Made by a program: the position numbers and the translations under genes. A stretch of 64,000 nt of DNA from Candidatus Roseilinea sp. NK_OTU-006. GTDB taxonomy: Bacteria; Chloroflexota; Anaerolineae; J036; Brachytrichaceae. The DNA lies in the NCBI RefSeq assembly GCF_012931985.1, contig NZ_JAAFGM010000002.1, positions 1 to 64,000 of the forward strand. Reading direction: 5' to 3'. The notes below the pieces were generated by a model. The model had not been told where the DNA came from. It saw nothing but the letters and a program-made list of their open reading frames with translations, and did not search any database. Shown one piece after another: positions 62,854 to 64,000 of the stretch; within the stretch, counting starts at the first letter, position 1, and each line of letters begins with the position of its first letter.

Positions 62854-64000
62854 TTAAGGCTGCAACGCCTCGCGCAGCAACTGATTGATCACCTGGGCGT
62901 TGCCTTTGCCTTTGGTCGCCTTCATCACCTGGCCGACGAGGAAGCCGAACACCTTCTCCTGCCCATTGCGGTATTGTTGTACTTGGCCAGGATGTGCCGC
63001 AATCACCTCGGCGACGACCCGGCGAAGCACGTCCACATCGCTCACCTGCGCCAACCCTTTGGCTTCGACGATGGCCCTGGGAGACGCGCCCGTGGCAAAC
63101 ATCTCCTCAAACACCTGGCGAGCCGTGTTGATGTTGACGACTTGCTCATCTACCAAGTTGATCAGCTCGGCCAATTGGCGCGGACTGGGCTTAATGCCAG
63201 CGATCTCGGCGTTGGGGATGCCGTTGGCCTTCATCAGGCGGAAGACCTCGGTCTGAATCCAGTTGGCAGCCGCCTTAGCGCGGGCGCGCAAGTCGGCCGC
63301 AGAGGCAGCCGCGATGACCTGCTCGAACCATTCGGCAACGGCGCGGTCGCTCGTCAACTGCACAGCGTCATAGGCGCTCAGCCCGAAGTCGCGGCGGTAA
63401 CGGTCTTGACGCGCCAGCGCCAGCTCCGGCACGCGCCGACGCACGTCCTCTAACCAGGCGTCATCCACCTCCAACGGCGGCAAGTCCGGTTCGGGGAAGT
63501 AGCGGTAATCGTGCGCGCTCTCCTTCTCGCGCTGCACCACCGTCACGCCACGGCTCTCGTCCCACCCCAGCGTCACCTGCTGCACCGCTTCGCCGCGCTC
63601 GAGCAGCGCCGTCTGCCGACGAATTTCGTAGGCGATGGCATCGCGCACGGCGCGCAGGGAGTTGAGGTTCTTGATCTCGACCTTGACGCCAAACGCGTCG
63701 CTGCCTTTCGGGCGCAGGCTCATGTTCGGCTCGCAGCGCATGGCGCCCTTTTCCATGTCGCCCGTGCTCACGCCCAGGTAACGCACGATCTGCTGCAGCG
63801 CGCTGAGATAGGCATAGGCTTCGTCGGCGCTGCGGATGTCCGGCTCGGTCACGATCTCCAGCAACGGCACACCGCTGCGGTTGTAGTCCACATACGACTT
63901 ATCGCCCACGTGGGTGAGCTTGCCGGTGTCCTCTTCCAAGTGGGCGCGTCGAATGCGGATGCGCCGGCGCGTGCTTTCCTCCGTCCAGTTGCCGGTGCTC
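62854..64000 (-). CDS. gatB: Aspartyl/glutamyl-tRNA amidotransferase subunit B (partial)
   Basis: The window ends inside this gene; about 381 C-terminal residues are visible and the frame is open to base 64000. GatB works with GatA and GatC to convert Glu-tRNA(Gln) and Asp-tRNA(Asn) to Gln-tRNA and Asn-tRNA. Visible motifs are [79 protein letters not shown] and the C-terminal GatB/Yqey helical domain (about 215-381; [17 protein letters not shown]). The N-terminus lies beyond the right edge. Confidence 0.95.
   Translation of the reverse strand, partial: STGNWTEESTRRRIRIRRAHLEEDTGKLTHVGDKSYVDYNRSGVPLLEIVTEPDIRSADEAYAYLSALQQIVRYLGVSTGDMEKGAMRCEPNMSLRPKGSDAFGVKVEIKNLNSLRAVRDAIAYEIRRQTALLERGEAVQQVTLGWDESRGVTVVQREKESAHDYRYFPEPDLPPLEVDDAWLEDVRRRVPELALARQDRYRRDFGLSAYDAVQLTSDRAVAEWFEQVIAAASAADLRARAKAAANWIQTEVFRLMKANGIPNAEIAGIKPSPRQLAELINLVDEQVVNINTARQVFEEMFATGASPRAIVEAKGLAQVSDVDVLRRVVAEVIAAHPGQVQQYRNGQEKVFGFLVGQVMKATKGKGNAQVINQLLREALQP

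Overview
The window is a high-GC, gene-dense stretch of bacterial chromosome. Gene content (DUF3467, AmaP next to ScpB, a DUF512 radical SAM enzyme, several YfhO/GT-C-like membrane proteins, Thr/Pro-rich lipoproteins) and base composition suggest a member of the Chloroflexota, perhaps Anaerolineae-like. That placement is inference from gene style; no rRNA or tRNA gene was seen to confirm it.

Layout. (1) 1-18150 is mostly housekeeping: ssb, a DUF3467 protein, a cysteine-less thioredoxin-fold protein, a LysM/M23 lipoprotein, corA, then a forward run amaP-scpB-pseudouridine synthase-cmk-plsC-DUF512 radical SAM, a secreted SH3b/glycosidase-like protein with a strong terminator, glmS, a class V aminotransferase, a TPR membrane protein, ychF and a DUF456 protein. 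(2) 18150-20860 is a scar-like zone with stacked palindromes, galM and the C-terminal half of a P-type cation ATPase. (3) 20820-42360 is a surface-glycan island: about fourteen genes for polyprenyl-type GT2, GT4, GT-C/YfhO-like membrane enzymes, methyltransferases, two sulfotransferases, an initiating sugar-phosphate transferase and two ABC-2 permeases. It carries two broken genes and one gene with a sharp internal composition break, so it has been assembled and eroded by recombination. (4) 42440-44070 encodes a secreted repeat protein with a textbook promoter, beside a deleted ISKra4-like element. (5) 45150-58630 mixes an S9 peptidase, GtrA and GT4 proteins, a MNT/HEPN pair, mvaA (HMG-CoA reductase), a NurA-like nuclease, a PA14/Thr-Pro lipoprotein, a BNR-repeat protein, an enolase-superfamily enzyme and an MFS transporter. 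(6) A decayed IS5-type element separates this from a GT2 gene, fabF, rnc and the 3' part of gatB.

How it works together. The glycan island could make a lipid-linked glycan (initiating transferase 35092-36474, GT4/GT2 extension, GT-C transfer from polyprenyl-linked sugars, possible sulfation and methylation) exported through the ABC-2 permeases. No ABC ATPase or polymerase is in the window, so this is a partial pathway and the product is unknown. Many starts lack a Shine-Dalgarno sequence and instead lie 6-10 bases after a -10-like hexamer, which suggests frequent leaderless transcripts.
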